Shown here: piece by piece, positions 1 through 10,879 of the stretch | Layout: every line of letters starts with the position of its first letter | Position numbering within the stretch: the first letter of the stretch is position 1 | Origin: Blastobasis lacticolella | Taxonomy: Eukaryota; Arthropoda; Insecta; Lepidoptera; Blastobasidae | Assembly: GCA_905147135.1 (NCBI GenBank) | Contig: LR990050.1 | Span: 12,398,001-12,462,000, forward strand | DNA length: 64,000 nt | Direction of reading: 5' to 3' | Position numbers and translations under genes: made by a program | The notes under the pieces: model-generated | The model's input: the letters and a program-made list of their open reading frames with translations, nothing else | Told to the model about the DNA's origin: nothing | The model's database searches: none

Positions 1-59
1 CTCCAAAGGAGGACCAAATTATATGTGATATAACTTGGGCCAGCGTAATTTTTTTTTCA

Positions 60-488
60 AATGAGAAGTTTTCCAATAGGTATATAAAGCATTTCTAACA
101 ATTCACTAGATGGCACTCCGTCAATTTTGGTAATTGATAATCGCTTGAAATAGTTTCTTAGCAAAGAGGATATAAACACTGGGTACGTTGTATTGAATAA
201 TATTGTATTTGGCAATAGTTTTCAACCATTTTGAGGTTGTAATAATAATGGAACATAGTGCCAACTTATATAAATATTTCTTTGTACATTTTGTTCAACC
301 TTTAACAGTTATGTATATTTATGTTTATTAGTTAATAAACAATTTATTTTTAAGTTTAGTAGTAGTTGGCTGCATAAAATCACTGCCACCATCATACAGA
401 TTAAAAAAAGATTACCAAAATTGTAGGAGTGCCATCTATTGATGCTTTTTGAAACCAACTGACAATACCTACTGGAAAACTCCTCATT
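60..488 (+). mobile_element. MITE family M1, copy 1 (TIR element, 429 bp)
   Basis: The two ends form imperfect terminal inverted repeats of about 25 bp: the left end reads AATGAGAAGTTTTCCAATAG and the right end is the complement of AATGAGGAGTTTTCCAGTAG. Two further copies with the same ends lie at 43094-43500 and 60535-60952 (the last inverted). There is no reading frame, so this is a non-autonomous DNA transposon. The superfamily is not decided because no consistent target-site duplication is visible; copy 3 allows TCA, the others do not. Confidence 0.8.
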
Positions 489-639
489 CCTTTAATAATT
501 TTAATCTATAGGGCAATATGTTTCCTATGTATGTTTCCTATAGTCCGAAAAGGCTGCACCGATTTTGAAGGAATTATTAGACAATTATCAGATTTCTGAT
601 GATTGATGATTTCTGATGATGAGTGGTGTGTGGTGCCGC
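489..639. other. spacer without recognised feature
   Basis: AT-rich sequence followed by a short GATGATT/TTTCTGATGATGA simple-repeat patch. No coding frame seen. Confidence 0.5.
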
Positions 640-870
640 CACCTCAAAGAATAGCACCACCCCATCTCTTCCCGTGGGTGTCGTAAGAGGCGACTAAGGG
701 ACAAATCCGAAAGGTGGGCAGCAGCATCTTTCTGGGTAGATTTACATCAACTGCACTGCGATCTCCAACCCGCCTGCCAAGCGTGGAGATTATAGCAATG
801 ACCTCCCCTTTCGTGGGAGAGGCCCGAAGTCCTGCAGTGGACTGTTATGGGCTGTGATGATGAATCAGAT
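640..870 (+). mobile_element. LINE 3' end fragment with GAT-rich tail
   Basis: A 5'-truncated non-LTR retrotransposon end. The stretch with CCAAGCGTGGAGATTAT and the ending TGTTATGGGCTGTGATGATG are found again, diverged, at 63140-63285, and related endings occur at 3115-3285 and 35145-35290. A tail of GAT repeats after a short G-rich sequence is typical of RTE-type elements in Lepidoptera. No intact frame remains. Confidence 0.6.
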
Positions 871-1904
871 TTCTATGAAGTTGATATCCTTGCGCGGGGC
901 GGATAACTAGTTGGTTAAAAATTCGTCAACCAGTTTGCTCGGTGGCTTTCCTCAAAAATTCAAATACTCAGAAAAACTCCATATTTCAAATAATTGTTAC
1001 GCAGATTTAAATCCAGATGATCGTAGTAAAGTAGATGTTATGAAGCACTTAAGACTTTCGATCTGGGCCTTGAGTCCGCTAATTTACTTCAATCAAATCT
1101 CGAATTGTAATCGCACTGTAATTGGATTACAATAGCAGCTCAACGGCAGTTTTAATTGTAGCAGAATACCAAAAACGCGTAAAACTGCCATTGAGCTGCG
1201 ATGGCGATCTAGTATCACTAGTAAATTAGCAGACTCGAGGCCCAGATGGGCTGTCTACTTGGTTGTCGAAAAACTTGTCGGACAGTCCGGTCGTTACATC
1301 GTTAAATCGCAGGCACGGACGACGTTTGAATACTGTTTACGGAGTATGTTTTAAGGATTTTTTATTCTGTTTCGTCTACACTTCAAGGTTAGAATACGTC
1401 AGACCTTCCTAGCATAAGCTATTACTTGTGGAGTACTAGCTTCCGACCGCGGCTTCTTCCATGTGGATTGGGATATCAAACATGATATTTATTTCCATAC
1501 AGTTTTACAGCATTGAAATTTAGTTATAACTGTACAATTCAAAGTACCTACCTACGTTTCTTTGACGTCATTCTTAAACTTGTTTAAGAAATTGGTGCAA
1601 GCGGGGCTAAGCGTCGAGACTCGAATTAAACATTCGAGACTCGAATTAAACATAGGATGGATGTTTAATTCGCTGTTGCAGAGTCCATAAAATCGAAATT
1701 AAGTAGATAAAAATTTTGTTATTCTAAAACTAGAATGATTTTGAGTTTAAATATGGAATTTCAACTAGTTACAATACCTAACACTTTAAAGTGAAACTAG
1801 GAGTACAAATAAAAGTTGCTGTGATCTTGAATCTGTTTCTACGCTTACTTCTTATTAACCATGCAAAGGATTTCGTTACGATCATCTATCGCTTAAAAAA
1901 TCCT
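871..1904. other. no gene seen; contains a near-perfect hairpin and a 20-bp tandem duplication
   Basis: No credible coding region. Two local structures stand out: an inverted repeat at 1135-1154 / 1180-1199 (20-bp arms, one mismatch, 25-nt loop), and an exact tandem duplication of TCGAGACTCGAATTAAACAT at 1614-1633 and 1634-1653. Confidence 0.6.
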
Positions 1905-1993
1905 AACTTATTTTAGGAAGATTTTATGTAGGTGTGCTTATTATAGTAGAGAATAGCCGAGATCACCCGTGCGAAGCCTGGGCGGGTAGCTAG
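1905..1993 (+). mobile_element. Helitron-like 3' end
   Basis: The stretch ends in a hairpin (ACCCG ... CGGGT around 1964-1987) followed by AG and CTAG, with T as the next base (1994). A short GC-rich hairpin followed by CTRR-T is the diagnostic Helitron 3' terminus. The 5' end was not found close by, so the copy is probably truncated or diverged. The left boundary is approximate. Confidence 0.6.
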
Positions 1994-2444
1994 TGTATTA
2001 AATAAATTACACACACTCTAAATTAGCCGTCTGGTGTTCGTTGGAGTGGAATAAGTGGTGTCGTCATTCTGTTCCCCAATTTATGTTACCCGGAATAGGC
2101 CTATTGGTGGTTTTGCATGCGCATTATAGATTGCACCGTACAATAAGATTAACATATAATTTGTATAGAAAAACAATTCATAATCTTTTGTCAAGGTAAA
2201 CACAAACCGACTTTATACCGTAAACTTCCAAAATGGCGTACCTAATTAAAAAAAATAAGACTAATCGTTGGAATTTCCGTGAATAATTGAAACAATCCAT
2301 TATTAAACTTATTCATACGGCTAGTTGGTGTAGTCTATGATGTGCATACAAAACCATCAATATGCGGAGATATATTAAATTAGGAAATAGACTGTACGAG
2401 ACGACCGTCATAGAGGTAGTCACCGTTTTATCTTTAAAGTCCGA
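1994..2444. other. no gene seen
   Basis: AT-rich intergenic sequence without a recognised repeat or frame. Confidence 0.5.
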
Positions 2445-2687
2445 TTGTTATTAGAGGAACTACAAAGATCAGCTGAGTATATAGCTTTTTGGGACCCAGG
2501 TAGTGCCGGACTCTTACCGGCTAAAACCCCTACCTGCCCTCGAAAGCCTCTGGTGAAGCCAGAGGCTTTCGGTGGTGAAGTGAGTTCGCGAAAGGGAGCG
2601 CGGGTTAAGGTGAGTGTACCCGGTGTGCACAGGTTTCATAAGGCTATAACAGGATTAAATACATATTATACATATAACGTTAAATAA
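2445..2687 (+). other. unrecognised short open frame with a 12-bp perfect hairpin
   Basis: An 80-codon frame with no ATG at its start and no family I recognise. Within it, GAAAGCCTCTGG (2542-2553) is exactly complementary to 2559-2570, leaving a 5-nt loop. The GC-rich composition against an AT-rich background suggests a fragment of a mobile element rather than a gene, but I could not name the family. Confidence 0.3.
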
Positions 2688-2884
2688 CATATCATGCAAC
2701 TAAGGTACTTGAGCTAAGTATTGGGCTGTTGTCCATGTTGAGCATAATTTTTTTTTCCTGGTTTATTGTATCACTTTTTATTTCTTTTTTTTCTAACATT
2801 TATGACCAAAGAAGTCGAGTATATAGCTAGGCTCTCAGCTAGGCTAGACACAACAGCGCCACTCTTCATAGGCACTTACTTTTG

Positions 2885-3110
2885 AAACAGATTATAGACG
2901 AGCGATGGGGCAGTAAAGTTCTCGTATGGCGACCACGTACCGGAAGATGCAGCGTGGGTAGGCCTCCCGCAAGGTGGACCGACGATTTGGTAAATATCGC
3001 CTGCACCAGCTGGACGCGGAAGGCACAAGACCGGCCTTTGTGGAGATCTCTGGGGGAGGCCTATGTCCAGCAGTGGGCGCCTTTCGGCTGATATGACGAT
3101 GATGAGTGGG
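2885..3110 (+). mobile_element. RTE-clade LINE, 3'-terminal fragment
   Basis: Translation gives the C-terminal tail of an RTE-type endonuclease-reverse transcriptase: RWGSKVLVWRPRTGR, then VGRPPARWTDDLV, then WRSLGEAYVQQW, followed by a stop and a GATATGACGATGATGA tail. The same tail occurs at 12455-12913, 13911-14070, 23397-23574 and 49099-49280. The copy is 5'-truncated and carries no catalytic domain. Confidence 0.85.
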
Positions 3111-3114
3111 TACT

Positions 3115-3285
3115 TCCATACACCAGGAAATGGGCAGCAGCGTTTTCTGCTGAGGGAACATGTACGTCTCTACCTCGGCCAAACTGCCGCTGTAGGTAGG
3201 TACGTCAATACCCTCCACTAATGCGGAGGAGGCTCAAGTCCAAGAGCTGAATGTTATGGACTCTTGATGATGATGATGATGAAAT
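3115..3285 (+). mobile_element. second LINE 3' end fragment
   Basis: Begins with GGGCAGCAGCG-type sequence and ends with TGTTATGGACTCTTGATGATG and further GAT units. This arrangement matches the other GAT-tailed LINE ends in the window (640-870 and, inverted, 35145-35290). It abuts the preceding RTE fragment. Confidence 0.5.
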
Positions 3286-3458
3286 TACGGTTTAGAGGAT
3301 AGCTTTTATATTTTTCATAATACAGTATGTCGCCTAGTAATTAATACAGCATGTTATTAGGCGTTGCTGTGGACTAACAAGTGGACTTCGTTTGTGTACA
3401 TCTTTACCCCTATCTACCCTTTTTTATTCTATATACCCTTTTTTAAACCTTTCTCTTG
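3286..3458. other. spacer
   Basis: AT-rich, nothing recognised. Confidence 0.5.
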
Positions 3459-3575
3459 AATCATTCAAACTATTGTTGAAAACCGCTTTAAAATCCGTTG
3501 CGTAGTTTAAAAGATCTAAGCGTACATAGACACAGACGGCGGGAAGCGACTTTGTTTTATATTATGTATAGATAG
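3459..3575 (-). mobile_element. Helitron-like 5' end, family H2
   Basis: On the minus strand it starts TCTATACATAATATAAAACA and continues with AAAGTCGCTTCCCGCCGTCTG. The same start occurs at 35691 (+) and, diverged, at 34552 (-). A 5' TC following A fits Helitron termini. The 3' part is missing. Confidence 0.5.
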
Positions 3576-3702
3576 ACGCAACTGTTATCTCCTATTCAAT
3601 GTTGCTCATTGCGATAATAATCGTTAGTGAAGCTTGCAATATGTGCCTAAACACAAGTTTCTTTACGAATTTTATTTTCAATTGGCACTGATAGGTTATC
3701 TA

Positions 3703-3895
3703 TGACGACTAGAGTGGTTAAGTTGGTTAACATGCCGGTCTGCCACGTAGAGGTCCCGGGTTCGATTCCGAGCAGAAATTGAAGTGATGAACTTTAATTT
3801 CTGTTACCGGTCGGGGTGTTATAATCAGTTTTCTGGTACCCATAACATAAACTTTGCTTACTTTGAGGCTAGATGGCGCTGTATGAATTGTCCAA
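3703..3895 (+). mobile_element. tRNA-headed SINE, family S1
   Basis: The head carries a tRNA-like A-box region (GAGTGGTTAAGTTGG) and a B box (GGTTCGATTCC), followed by a GCAGAAATTG-type body and the end GATGGCGCTGTATGAATTGT. Four more copies lie on the minus strand (12440-13151, 38156-38359, 44521-44780, 50080-50285). It is mobilised by a LINE; which one is not shown here. Not a functional tRNA gene: the acceptor stem does not close. Confidence 0.8.
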
Positions 3896-4297
3896 ATATA
3901 AGCATTTAATACTTGGATAGTAAGTATGTATTTTATTCATAAAATCTTATGAACACTTGATATTCAAAACAACACCTAATAGTTTTGTTCATACTATGTA
4001 CGCACTTGGTACGTAAGTTGGTTAACATACATACGTATTTCCTTTGTAAAAGTAAAAGTCAAAGATTGAAGAATAAATTATTAGACTGACATTCAAAAAT
4101 TACATGCATCACGTACACCCATATGTAAATCAAATACATACATAATTAACAAATTTACATGTAATTGCTTTACAATAGATTAGATCATTTGGTTAGATCA
4201 CTCACCCATACTAACGCACTATTAACGCAGGACACTGCGTTAGTAAGAAAGAGTAACCGTGATGTCGAATTTCTATTTTACGCTTATGATACCTGGC
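3896..4297. other. no gene seen
   Basis: AT-rich spacer between the SINE and the following TIR element. Confidence 0.5.
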
Positions 4298-4459
4298 TAA
4301 AATTCAGAAACAAAGAGCGTGAGTGCAAATCAAAGTGGAATGTATTGTACACAGAATATGGTATATTTTTGTATAACTTTATGTTATGCGCCGCTCCGCT
4401 TTTAAAAAGCAAAACATTCCACTTTGATTTGATCTTACGCTTTTTGTTTCTGATTTTGG
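4298..4459. mobile_element. MITE family M2, copy 1
   Basis: The ends form an inverted repeat of about 45 bp: CAGAAACAAAGAGCGTGAG on the left with its complement, a few mismatches, on the right, both continuing into the CAAAGTGGAATGT block. Related copies lie at 8664-8824 and 33808-34008. It is non-coding; an open frame running through it is a consequence of low stop density. Confidence 0.7.
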
Positions 4460-4494
4460 ACGACTGAATTAGCCAAATGTAATGAGCGCAATAG

Positions 4495-4612
4495 GATGCA
4501 GATGCTTTCTTTCTCCACTTCGCCCGGTTATCAGCACCTCACGCCCGACTGAGCCTCCACATTCTGGGCTTCCTGCAAAACGTCCTCTCTGATACCTGCA
4601 GGCTAAGGCACC
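4495..4612 (-). mobile_element. RTE-like LINE end, second family (R-B)
   Basis: The minus strand shows the degraded pattern CCTGCAGGTATCAG..., GGAAGCCC..., CGGGCGAAGTGGAGAAAG found in the better copy at 5029-5211. It abuts the 3' end of repeat A. Confidence 0.5.
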
Positions 4613-5300
4613 TATTTTAAAGAGTCACTTCTAAAGGAGAAAAATGGTGGGGTACCAGATTGGTAGCTTAAAAGTAGTTATAGGCAACTTACGGTTGCTT
4701 ACATGCTGCGCCCGCGCCGGTACTACACCAATAACAAAGCACATACTCACCAAACAAAGCGTAACTGACAGATTACGTGTACTATGACGATTCCTTAATA
4801 ACAGTACCTACTTACATTTTCCTTAACATTTAAAACATGTTTTTTATCCGCAACATTAAAAACATGTTTAATAAAGAATCTATTACATGCGTATCCACAG
4901 AAAGCTTGGAATGACGTCAAGGAGTTGTTTATTTATAGGTAATTTGTGCCTCATTTTTAAAAATGATTGGAAGCTTGCGAGTGGAATATTTATGCACAAT
5001 AAAATGAATATAATATGTATCCTATAATCCAATGGAAAGAGGCCCCGTGGGCGACCCAAGAAGCAATGGTTTGACATCACTGAGTCAAATGCGAGAGCCA
5101 ACGGCTTACGACGAGAGGATGCCGAAGACCGGGCGAAGTGGAGATGATTGTGTAGGAAAGCGAACCCTGGCAGAGGTCGGGATGAGCGCTAGGACGATGT
5201 TGATGATGATGAATATGTATCCTATAATGTTTATGAAAACGCTTATTTGAAGACCCAAACAAGAACAGTGCAATACTTGGCTTCCTTTCGAGTAATTTTT
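4613..5300 (-). repeat. repeat A, distal part of an inverted copy (interrupted)
   Basis: On the minus strand this matches the right half of the copy at 10880-12418, including CTGTTATTAAGG, the GACGTCATTGCAAGCTTTC-type block and TCCTATAATGTTTATG. It is interrupted at 5029-5211 by an RTE fragment with a 17-bp target duplication. The proximal half of the same copy appears to lie at 7021-7800. The family is unclassified; no transposase frame is visible. Confidence 0.65.
5029..5211 (+). mobile_element. RTE-like LINE 3' end (R-B) inserted in repeat A
   Basis: The + strand encodes GKRPRGRPKKQWFDITESNA, then RANGLRREDAEDRAKWR, a stop, and CRKANPGRGRDER followed by a GATGTTGATGATGATG tail. This is the usual C-terminus of a lepidopteran RTE-type polyprotein. 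It is flanked on both sides by the exact 17-mer AATATGTATCCTATAAT (5012-5028 and 5212-5228). That gives precise borders and shows target-primed integration into repeat A. Confidence 0.9.
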
Positions 5301-5825
5301 AAGGCTCGAGAGGCTCATAGAGATAATATTTACCTACTAACGTAATAGAGAAGACACTGCAAGTATTTTCTTTGAACTACGTTTTGCGGTGCATGGACAA
5401 CAGTGGCCGCAGTCAGTTCTTAGACATTGCGCGACGCGGACCAATCTGACAGTAGCTTGGATATTAAAAAAAATGCCATCTTGTGTATTAAAAAACTGTA
5501 CGAACCATTCGAGGGCCAAAAATTAAGAAAATGGCGTAACATTTCATCGGTCAGTATAAAAACCTGTTACTAAAATCAGCTCAAACACTATTTAATCAGT
5601 AAGGATCGATTCATGCCGCCATTTTTGTGCAGGTCATAGATTAAGAAAAGTAAACCTACAGAAGGGGCAGCGCTCAGGATTTACCTACTGGAATTAAACT
5701 TTTGTTTAAGTTACTTTCACAGTATCCGTAATACTATGACTAGTATTCGCACGCGATTTCACTCGCTTTTAAGAACCATTTTAGAGTCTTCTTTTACTTA
5801 ACTACCCTTTTTTATGTAATTCGGC
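5301..5825. other. no gene seen; sequence splitting a repeat A copy
   Basis: Between the two halves of the inverted repeat A copy. No coding frame above 60 codons that looks real. Confidence 0.4.
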
Positions 5826-5970
5826 AAACAAACAGACATGTGGGGCACCTGATGGAAAATTATCACCGAACACCAGGGGCGCCACCAATGCGTTGCCCGG
5901 CACCACCAAGGAAACCTCTAATATACCTCTAGAACGAACCTATTTCATAGTCCAAACAAAATACTGCGTG
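5826..5970 (-). mobile_element. LINE 3' end, family J (C-terminus plus 3' UTR)
   Basis: On the minus strand it matches the family seen at 12070-12338: the AGAGGTATATTAGAGGT block, a GGGCAACGCATTGGTGGC block, then CATCAGGTGCCCCACATGTC and a sequence leading to a poly-A-like end. 5'-truncated. Confidence 0.6.
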
Positions 5971-6474
5971 ATTTTCCTTAAGTTAAAAAGTCCTATCAAC
6001 TTATCTTTCTCGTTTGCACGTTCTGACATCATCATCCGAGACCTACATGATCATCAATATCAGCTTCTACTGGTCCGACATGTACTATCATAATTCTAAG
6101 TGTGTCGTAAGTGTATAGTCATATAGTTTAACAAATAGTGTAAAAGTGTTAGTTTTAAATTAAAGTTTTCTCAGATCTGTACAGTAATATATGTACAGAT
6201 CTGAGAAATCATCATCCTTACATAGTTATGTACTACATATTATAAAACAAAGTCACGCCGCGTCTGTCCGTCTGTTCGCGATAAACTCAAACACTACTGA
6301 ACGGATTTTCTTTTTCAATTTCTAAACATTGTAACTTGATAAAATAGTTTAATAAATTTCATAAAAATAATTTCATATTTTAATATGTTATCGTATACGC
6401 CTTTTCGGAGTTTGAATAATACGAGGAAGCTTGATTACCAAATGAGTGTTTCTTGCAGTGTGTTTTATATAGAA
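5971..6474. other. no gene seen; a Helitron-like 5' motif near 6236
   Basis: AT-rich. ATTATAAAACAAAGTCACGC at about 6239 resembles the start of family H2, followed by a decayed body. Also holds a short inverted repeat, CTCAGATCTGTACA (6170-6183) with TGTACAGATCTGAG (6193-6206). Confidence 0.4.
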
Positions 6475-6672
6475 CTAGCGGACCCGACAGACGTTGTCCT
6501 GTCTACACGTCTTTAATTTGAAAATTTCAAACTTTTTTTACAAAATTGTGAATCTAAACCATTCCCAGATCCCCTTGAACACACACAAAAAATTTCATCA
6601 AAATCGGTCCAGTCGTTTGAGAGAAGTTCAGTGACATACACACTCACAGAAGAATTATATATATAAAGAAGA
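6475..6672 (-). mobile_element. non-autonomous Helitron, complete (198 bp)
   Basis: On the minus strand the element starts TCTTCTTTATATATATAATT and ends GTCGGGTCCGCTAG. The flanks are A at its 5' side and T at its 3' side, as expected for Helitron insertion between A and T. There is no coding sequence. Both ends are diagnostic, so it is one of the better supported elements here. Confidence 0.75.
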
Positions 6673-7020
6673 TTAGTTAATATTAGACGTTCTCGGTGGC
6701 TTTCACCGGCGCGCAGTTCGTTTCTCCGTAAACAATAAACTTTTCCGAGTCAACCTATTATTTTCCCAGGATGATATGCCTATGTTACACAGTGATAATG
6801 TAGCATTCTATTAGTGAATGAATTTATTAAATCTGATCAGAAGTTTTTGAGTTTATTCTCAATTCATTGATTAAGTAGGTAGAATACAATTATAGGGTCG
6901 TATCTGTAATGTCGCATTCTATGACTTAGCAGCCTCCTCCCGCACCTGTCGCAATTGACAGGTTTACAATATTTTTGTTTGTGATGGCTGCTCTATTACG
7001 TTAGTAAATATTATCTCTAT
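6673..7020. other. no gene seen
   Basis: AT-rich spacer, nothing recognised. Confidence 0.5.
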
Positions 7021-7800
7021 GGCTCCCTTACTAATTTTTCCCGATTTCCGCCCTTATGTATGTGCGTCCATCTGCTATCGGGTAATATTTTTGGAACGAC
7101 AATATACTTGTTGTCACATAATTATAGCCACAAGATATGTAAAGCGGCGTCACGCCTACAATAGATAAAAGTAACTACAATAGCTATACTTAGTCAAAAA
7201 TATGATAATTTTGAAAACTCACAGTAGGAATGGAGTTGTGAAAAACCGTTAATGAATCTATTCGATTATCGATTATCATTTTCATAGAACTTGGAATCGA
7301 TAGTTGCATGATTATGCTGTATCTATTATACATAACAATCATTTTTTAAATTAATAATTTATTAATACGACAATAACAACCCTTCCACAACAACGATTTC
7401 GACACGTGCGTATTTTTTATTCGGTCAGTATTCCGTAGAATACGCATGAGTCGATTTCGTTGTTGTAAAAGGTCTATTAGGGTGAAATCCAAACAAGGAA
7501 TATCATTTATTACAAAAAGTAATATAATTACCTAAATGTTAATTTTGTGTTTGATTTTTTTATTTGAATACTGATTTTCGATAGTTTTTTGTTGTTCGTT
7601 ATATGTGGCATTTTACTAAAGGGGCGGTACATGTCTATGAAGTACATTATCCTTAAAACATATTACCGAAAAAAATACGACTAGTGTAAGCAGAAAAAGT
7701 AAGAATTACTGAGCTGCCAAAATTATCATCCTAAATTAGACAGAACATAAAAACACTCTAAAACAATAGAAAGACACGTGCTTTTCCTGCGGCTTTTGTT
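7021..7800 (-). repeat. repeat A, proximal part of an inverted copy
   Basis: Inverted relative to 10880-11640: shared blocks include GCCACAAGATATGTAAAGCG, the palindromic core at 7380-7475 and TATCATCCTAAATTAGACAG. Together with 4613-5300 it seems to be one copy split by about 1.7 kb of other sequence. Confidence 0.65.
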
Positions 7801-8267
7801 TTCGCTCTATCGTAAAATGGTAATACTAATCATGGAGACATAAAAGGTGGACGGATTGTTATCTAAATTTATCTGAAGCTTATGTGAGCGAATGCTTAAA
7901 GTACCTTAATTTAAAAAATGTGACTAATGAATCGTGATCCTTTAGTGTGTTTTCTGTGCTTTAGTTTCATTTTCACACCATTTCATATCACAAGATGGCA
8001 TTTTGAGGCATATGAGGTGTTGTAGTTTTCTTGATCGCGCGATTGACACAAAACAATAATACAATACAAAAACTCTTTTTTTGTACAGGATACATATATG
8101 AGATATAATATATTACAATAAGCAGTACGAACAGCAGACAACCTTGGTATGGAAAGAAACAAAGTATTATAGCTACTGACAGGTAGTGCGCATAAAAGCT
8201 TGACAAAGGTTCAAAACGTTACACAGAGAAAGAAAATATAAAAACAAATAAATAAAATTGTTACCAG
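7801..8267. other. no gene seen
   Basis: AT-rich, no frame or repeat recognised. Confidence 0.5.
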
Positions 8268-8345
8268 ATCTCCCAAATCCTGGATCATGCTCAAGGCGGA
8301 CTGCGTGCCCTTGCGTGCGAGAGGACAGTCGGGATGTTGACGCCA
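8268..8345 (+). mobile_element. SINE family S2, 3' fragment
   Basis: CCCAAATCCTGGATCATGCT followed by CAAGGCGGAC and GTGCGAGAGGACAGTCGGGA matches the body of the full S2 copy at 15510-15860. Confidence 0.6.
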
Positions 8346-8404
8346 AGGTACCCCCACAAAAGTGTAGGGGTTAAAAAGTACGTATTTGTAAGGCCTCGTG
8401 TAGG

Positions 8405-8610
8405 ATCCATGCTCTATGGGGTGGGAATTTGGGGAACCGTGGCTTTGGCAGTGGAGAGGCATTTGCCTTTTTGCTGCCAGAGTAACGTGTTATAGAGGTG
8501 TGCAACGCATTGTCGATACTCTCGGTGTTGCTAATGTCTATAGGCAGTGGTGACTTTTCCATCAGGTGGCCCGCTCGCCTGTTTGCCTACCGTATGACAT
8601 AAAAAAAAAC
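8405..8610 (+). mobile_element. LINE 3' end, family J
   Basis: Nearly identical in layout to 58505-58705: GGGGAACCGTGGCTTTGGCA, a GCTGCCAGAG block, GTTGCTAATGTCTATAGGCA, CATCAGGTGGCCCGC, and a poly-A run after CCGTATGACAT. The poly-A gives the orientation. 5'-truncated, with no intact frame. Confidence 0.75.
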
Positions 8611-8663
8611 TATTTGGACATAGCGTCTGCTTATACGCGTATTAAATTTGGAAATTCAATCGT

Positions 8664-8824
8664 CTAAATTCAGAAACAAAAAGCGTGAGAGCAAATCAAA
8701 GTGGAATGTATTGCTCATAGAATATGGTACATATGTATATAAATTTAAATTTTTTCTTTAAATTCCAGTGCACTTTTTAAAAGCAATACATTCCACAATG
8801 ATTTGCTCTCACCGACCGAAAAAG
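8664..8824. mobile_element. MITE family M2, copy 2
   Basis: Left end TAAATTCAGAAACAAAAAGC with an inverted, partly decayed counterpart on the right; the blocks CAAATCAAAGTGGAATGTAT and ATACATTCCACAATGATTTG pair with each other. Same family as 4298-4459. Confidence 0.7.
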
Positions 8825-8852
8825 AATAGTATTTTTTTTGTTTCGTTAAAAT

Positions 8853-9236
8853 GTGTTAAGGATAATGCACTTCATAGACAGGTACCGCCCCGCAGGTAGG
8901 TGAAGTGCCACAAATAACGAATGACAGCAGACTATCGAAAATAGGATTTCAGATAAAAAATTTGAACATTTAAAATCAACATTTGCAGCACGTGTCTTTC
9001 TATTGTTTTAGCATGTTCTAATGCTCTGTCTAATTTAGGATGATAATTTTTTCATCTTACTAATTCTTACTTTTTCTACTTACACTAGTCGTATTTTTTA
9101 TCGGTAAAATGTAGGTACTAAGGATAATGTACTTCATAGACCGCCCCATTTAGTAAAGTACCACATAACGAACAACTACAGACTATAAAAAATCGGTTTT
9201 CAATTAAAAAAATCGAAAACAAAATTAATATTTAGG
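8853..9236 (+). repeat. repeat A left-end unit, partly tandem
   Basis: The sequence around AAGGATAATGCACTTCATAG recurs about 250 bp later (near 9113) as AAGGATAATGTACTTCATAG, each followed by a conserved tail. Between them lies GCACGTGTCTTTCTATTGTT, the beginning of repeat A elsewhere. This is therefore a short tandem pair of the left end of repeat A. Confidence 0.6.
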
Positions 9237-10074
9237 TAAAGCTTGACCAGCCACAGAGGTGACCTGTCGATGGTGGCGTTAGTTCTGCGTTTTATGTAGC
9301 AACACTGGAAGTAGTATAATCTGTCATCAAATTCATACGACGCTATAAGTATCTCAGATGGACAGTGATGTGATCGTACATTTTACATATCGATACTTGT
9401 GTTTTTTATTGAATAAAACGTTGAGCAAATAATAAATATTACCATTACCGTCCGCGTTGCGTTACGTATAATTCGATCTGAACTGACCCTTATTCAAAAT
9501 GAAGAATAAAAAGGTATCAAAATGTTCTCCTTACCAGTCATTTCGGACACCAGTTTTCCAATATTATTTAATGGTAACGATTCAAATCCCTCGGCCTTAC
9601 GTCGTTCTAAATACGTATATAATTTATAATAATTTTCTTTCGCTGCTACGAATAAAATTTGGCATTTTGTTTTATTGAATTATAATTACATTTAATAATT
9701 ATGGAGATAAATTGTAATTTTATTGACAGCAATTGACAGGAATGCATGAACGGCGTCCATTTCCGTTGTCCACAAAATATTATCCACCGACAATGACAAC
9801 AACGGTAATTTTAGTATCGTTGTCCCCCAAATATTAAAACTTATAATTTTTTAGCAAAATTAAATGCCATTGTGCTATGCTGTATAAACTTGAGTTACAT
9901 TTACATTCTTTAGGTAATTCAATTAAACAACAATCGAGTTCTTTCAAATCTTAAGAGCACTTAAGTTTTCTTAATAAAAATAATTATATTAAAACTAACT
10001 AATAATCGACATTATTGGTGATATAATAAAATATCAATTTTTTTTTAAACATTTATTCATCATCGTCATAGCGC
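9237..10074. other. no gene seen
   Basis: AT-rich spacer. No credible frame or repeat. Confidence 0.5.
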
Positions 10075-10330
10075 TTATCCCGGGCTCTGCCAGAGTCCGC
10101 TTTCCTACACATGGTGACTGCTTACCATTAGGCGGGCCGTAAGCTTGTTTGCCACCTAAGTGGTATAAAAAAAAAAGGTTCTCTACTTCGCCCAGTCTAC
10201 GCCATCCTCGCGTCGTAAGCCATTGGCTTTCGCATCAGACTCAGCGATGGCAATCCATGGGTTTTTGAGCCGCCCACGGTTTCTCTTTCCTGATACCGGC
10301 AGGTTCAGGCTCCTTTTCCCCACGTATCCC
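10075..10330 (-). mobile_element. RTE-like LINE end (R-B), interrupted
   Basis: Both sides match the R-B end in reverse: GCGCTTATCCCGGGCTCTGC on the left and TCCTCGCGTCGTAAGCCATT on the right. The middle is interrupted by a short LINE tail at 10111-10176. Confidence 0.7.
10111..10176 (+). mobile_element. short LINE 3' tail nested in R-B
   Basis: GGTGACTGCTTACCATTAGG, then AAGCTTGTTTGCCACC and a ten-A run. The same 3' end appears inverted at 14480-14590. Only the 3' UTR remains, a common result of extreme 5' truncation. Confidence 0.6.
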
Positions 10331-10879
10331 TGGGGTTTACGCAACCGCAAATTTTTAACAATAAGATGTTATAACTTTTGTTAGTGGTCTTTTGTTAGAA
10401 GTCTTGTTGGTTGTCCTAAATAAATAAATACCAGCGCAGGCGAGCCCCCTCGACCTTATTCGCGGTATCCCTCACGATATATAACTACTTTTCGAAATTG
10501 TGTAGGTATATCGGTGCTGTAGACTTTGGGGTACCAGCCATCGGGCACATGAAATCAGTAAACCCTTTTTTTCTGGTTATCGACAAAAATATTAAAATTA
10601 CATTGAATCGATCAATATCGATACTTTTTTTACTCTTTGAATCCCTATGAACTTATTTTGACGCTTTAGTAGTGACATTGTCACAATATTATTCCTTCCG
10701 TTTCCTGTTTAGACGGACTAGTTTTAGAAGGTATACAATGATGAAGACGGTGGTAAAGGCCATTTAATAATGGTGATTTACATTTCCTTTTTTTTCGTCT
10801 ATTATTGCCAGTAAAATAACTTTTGTATACTCATTTTTCCGCAACCTGTCAAAGTAACCTAAGTCGACCTTACTTTTTA
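10331..10879. other. no gene seen
   Basis: AT-rich spacer leading into repeat A. Confidence 0.5.
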
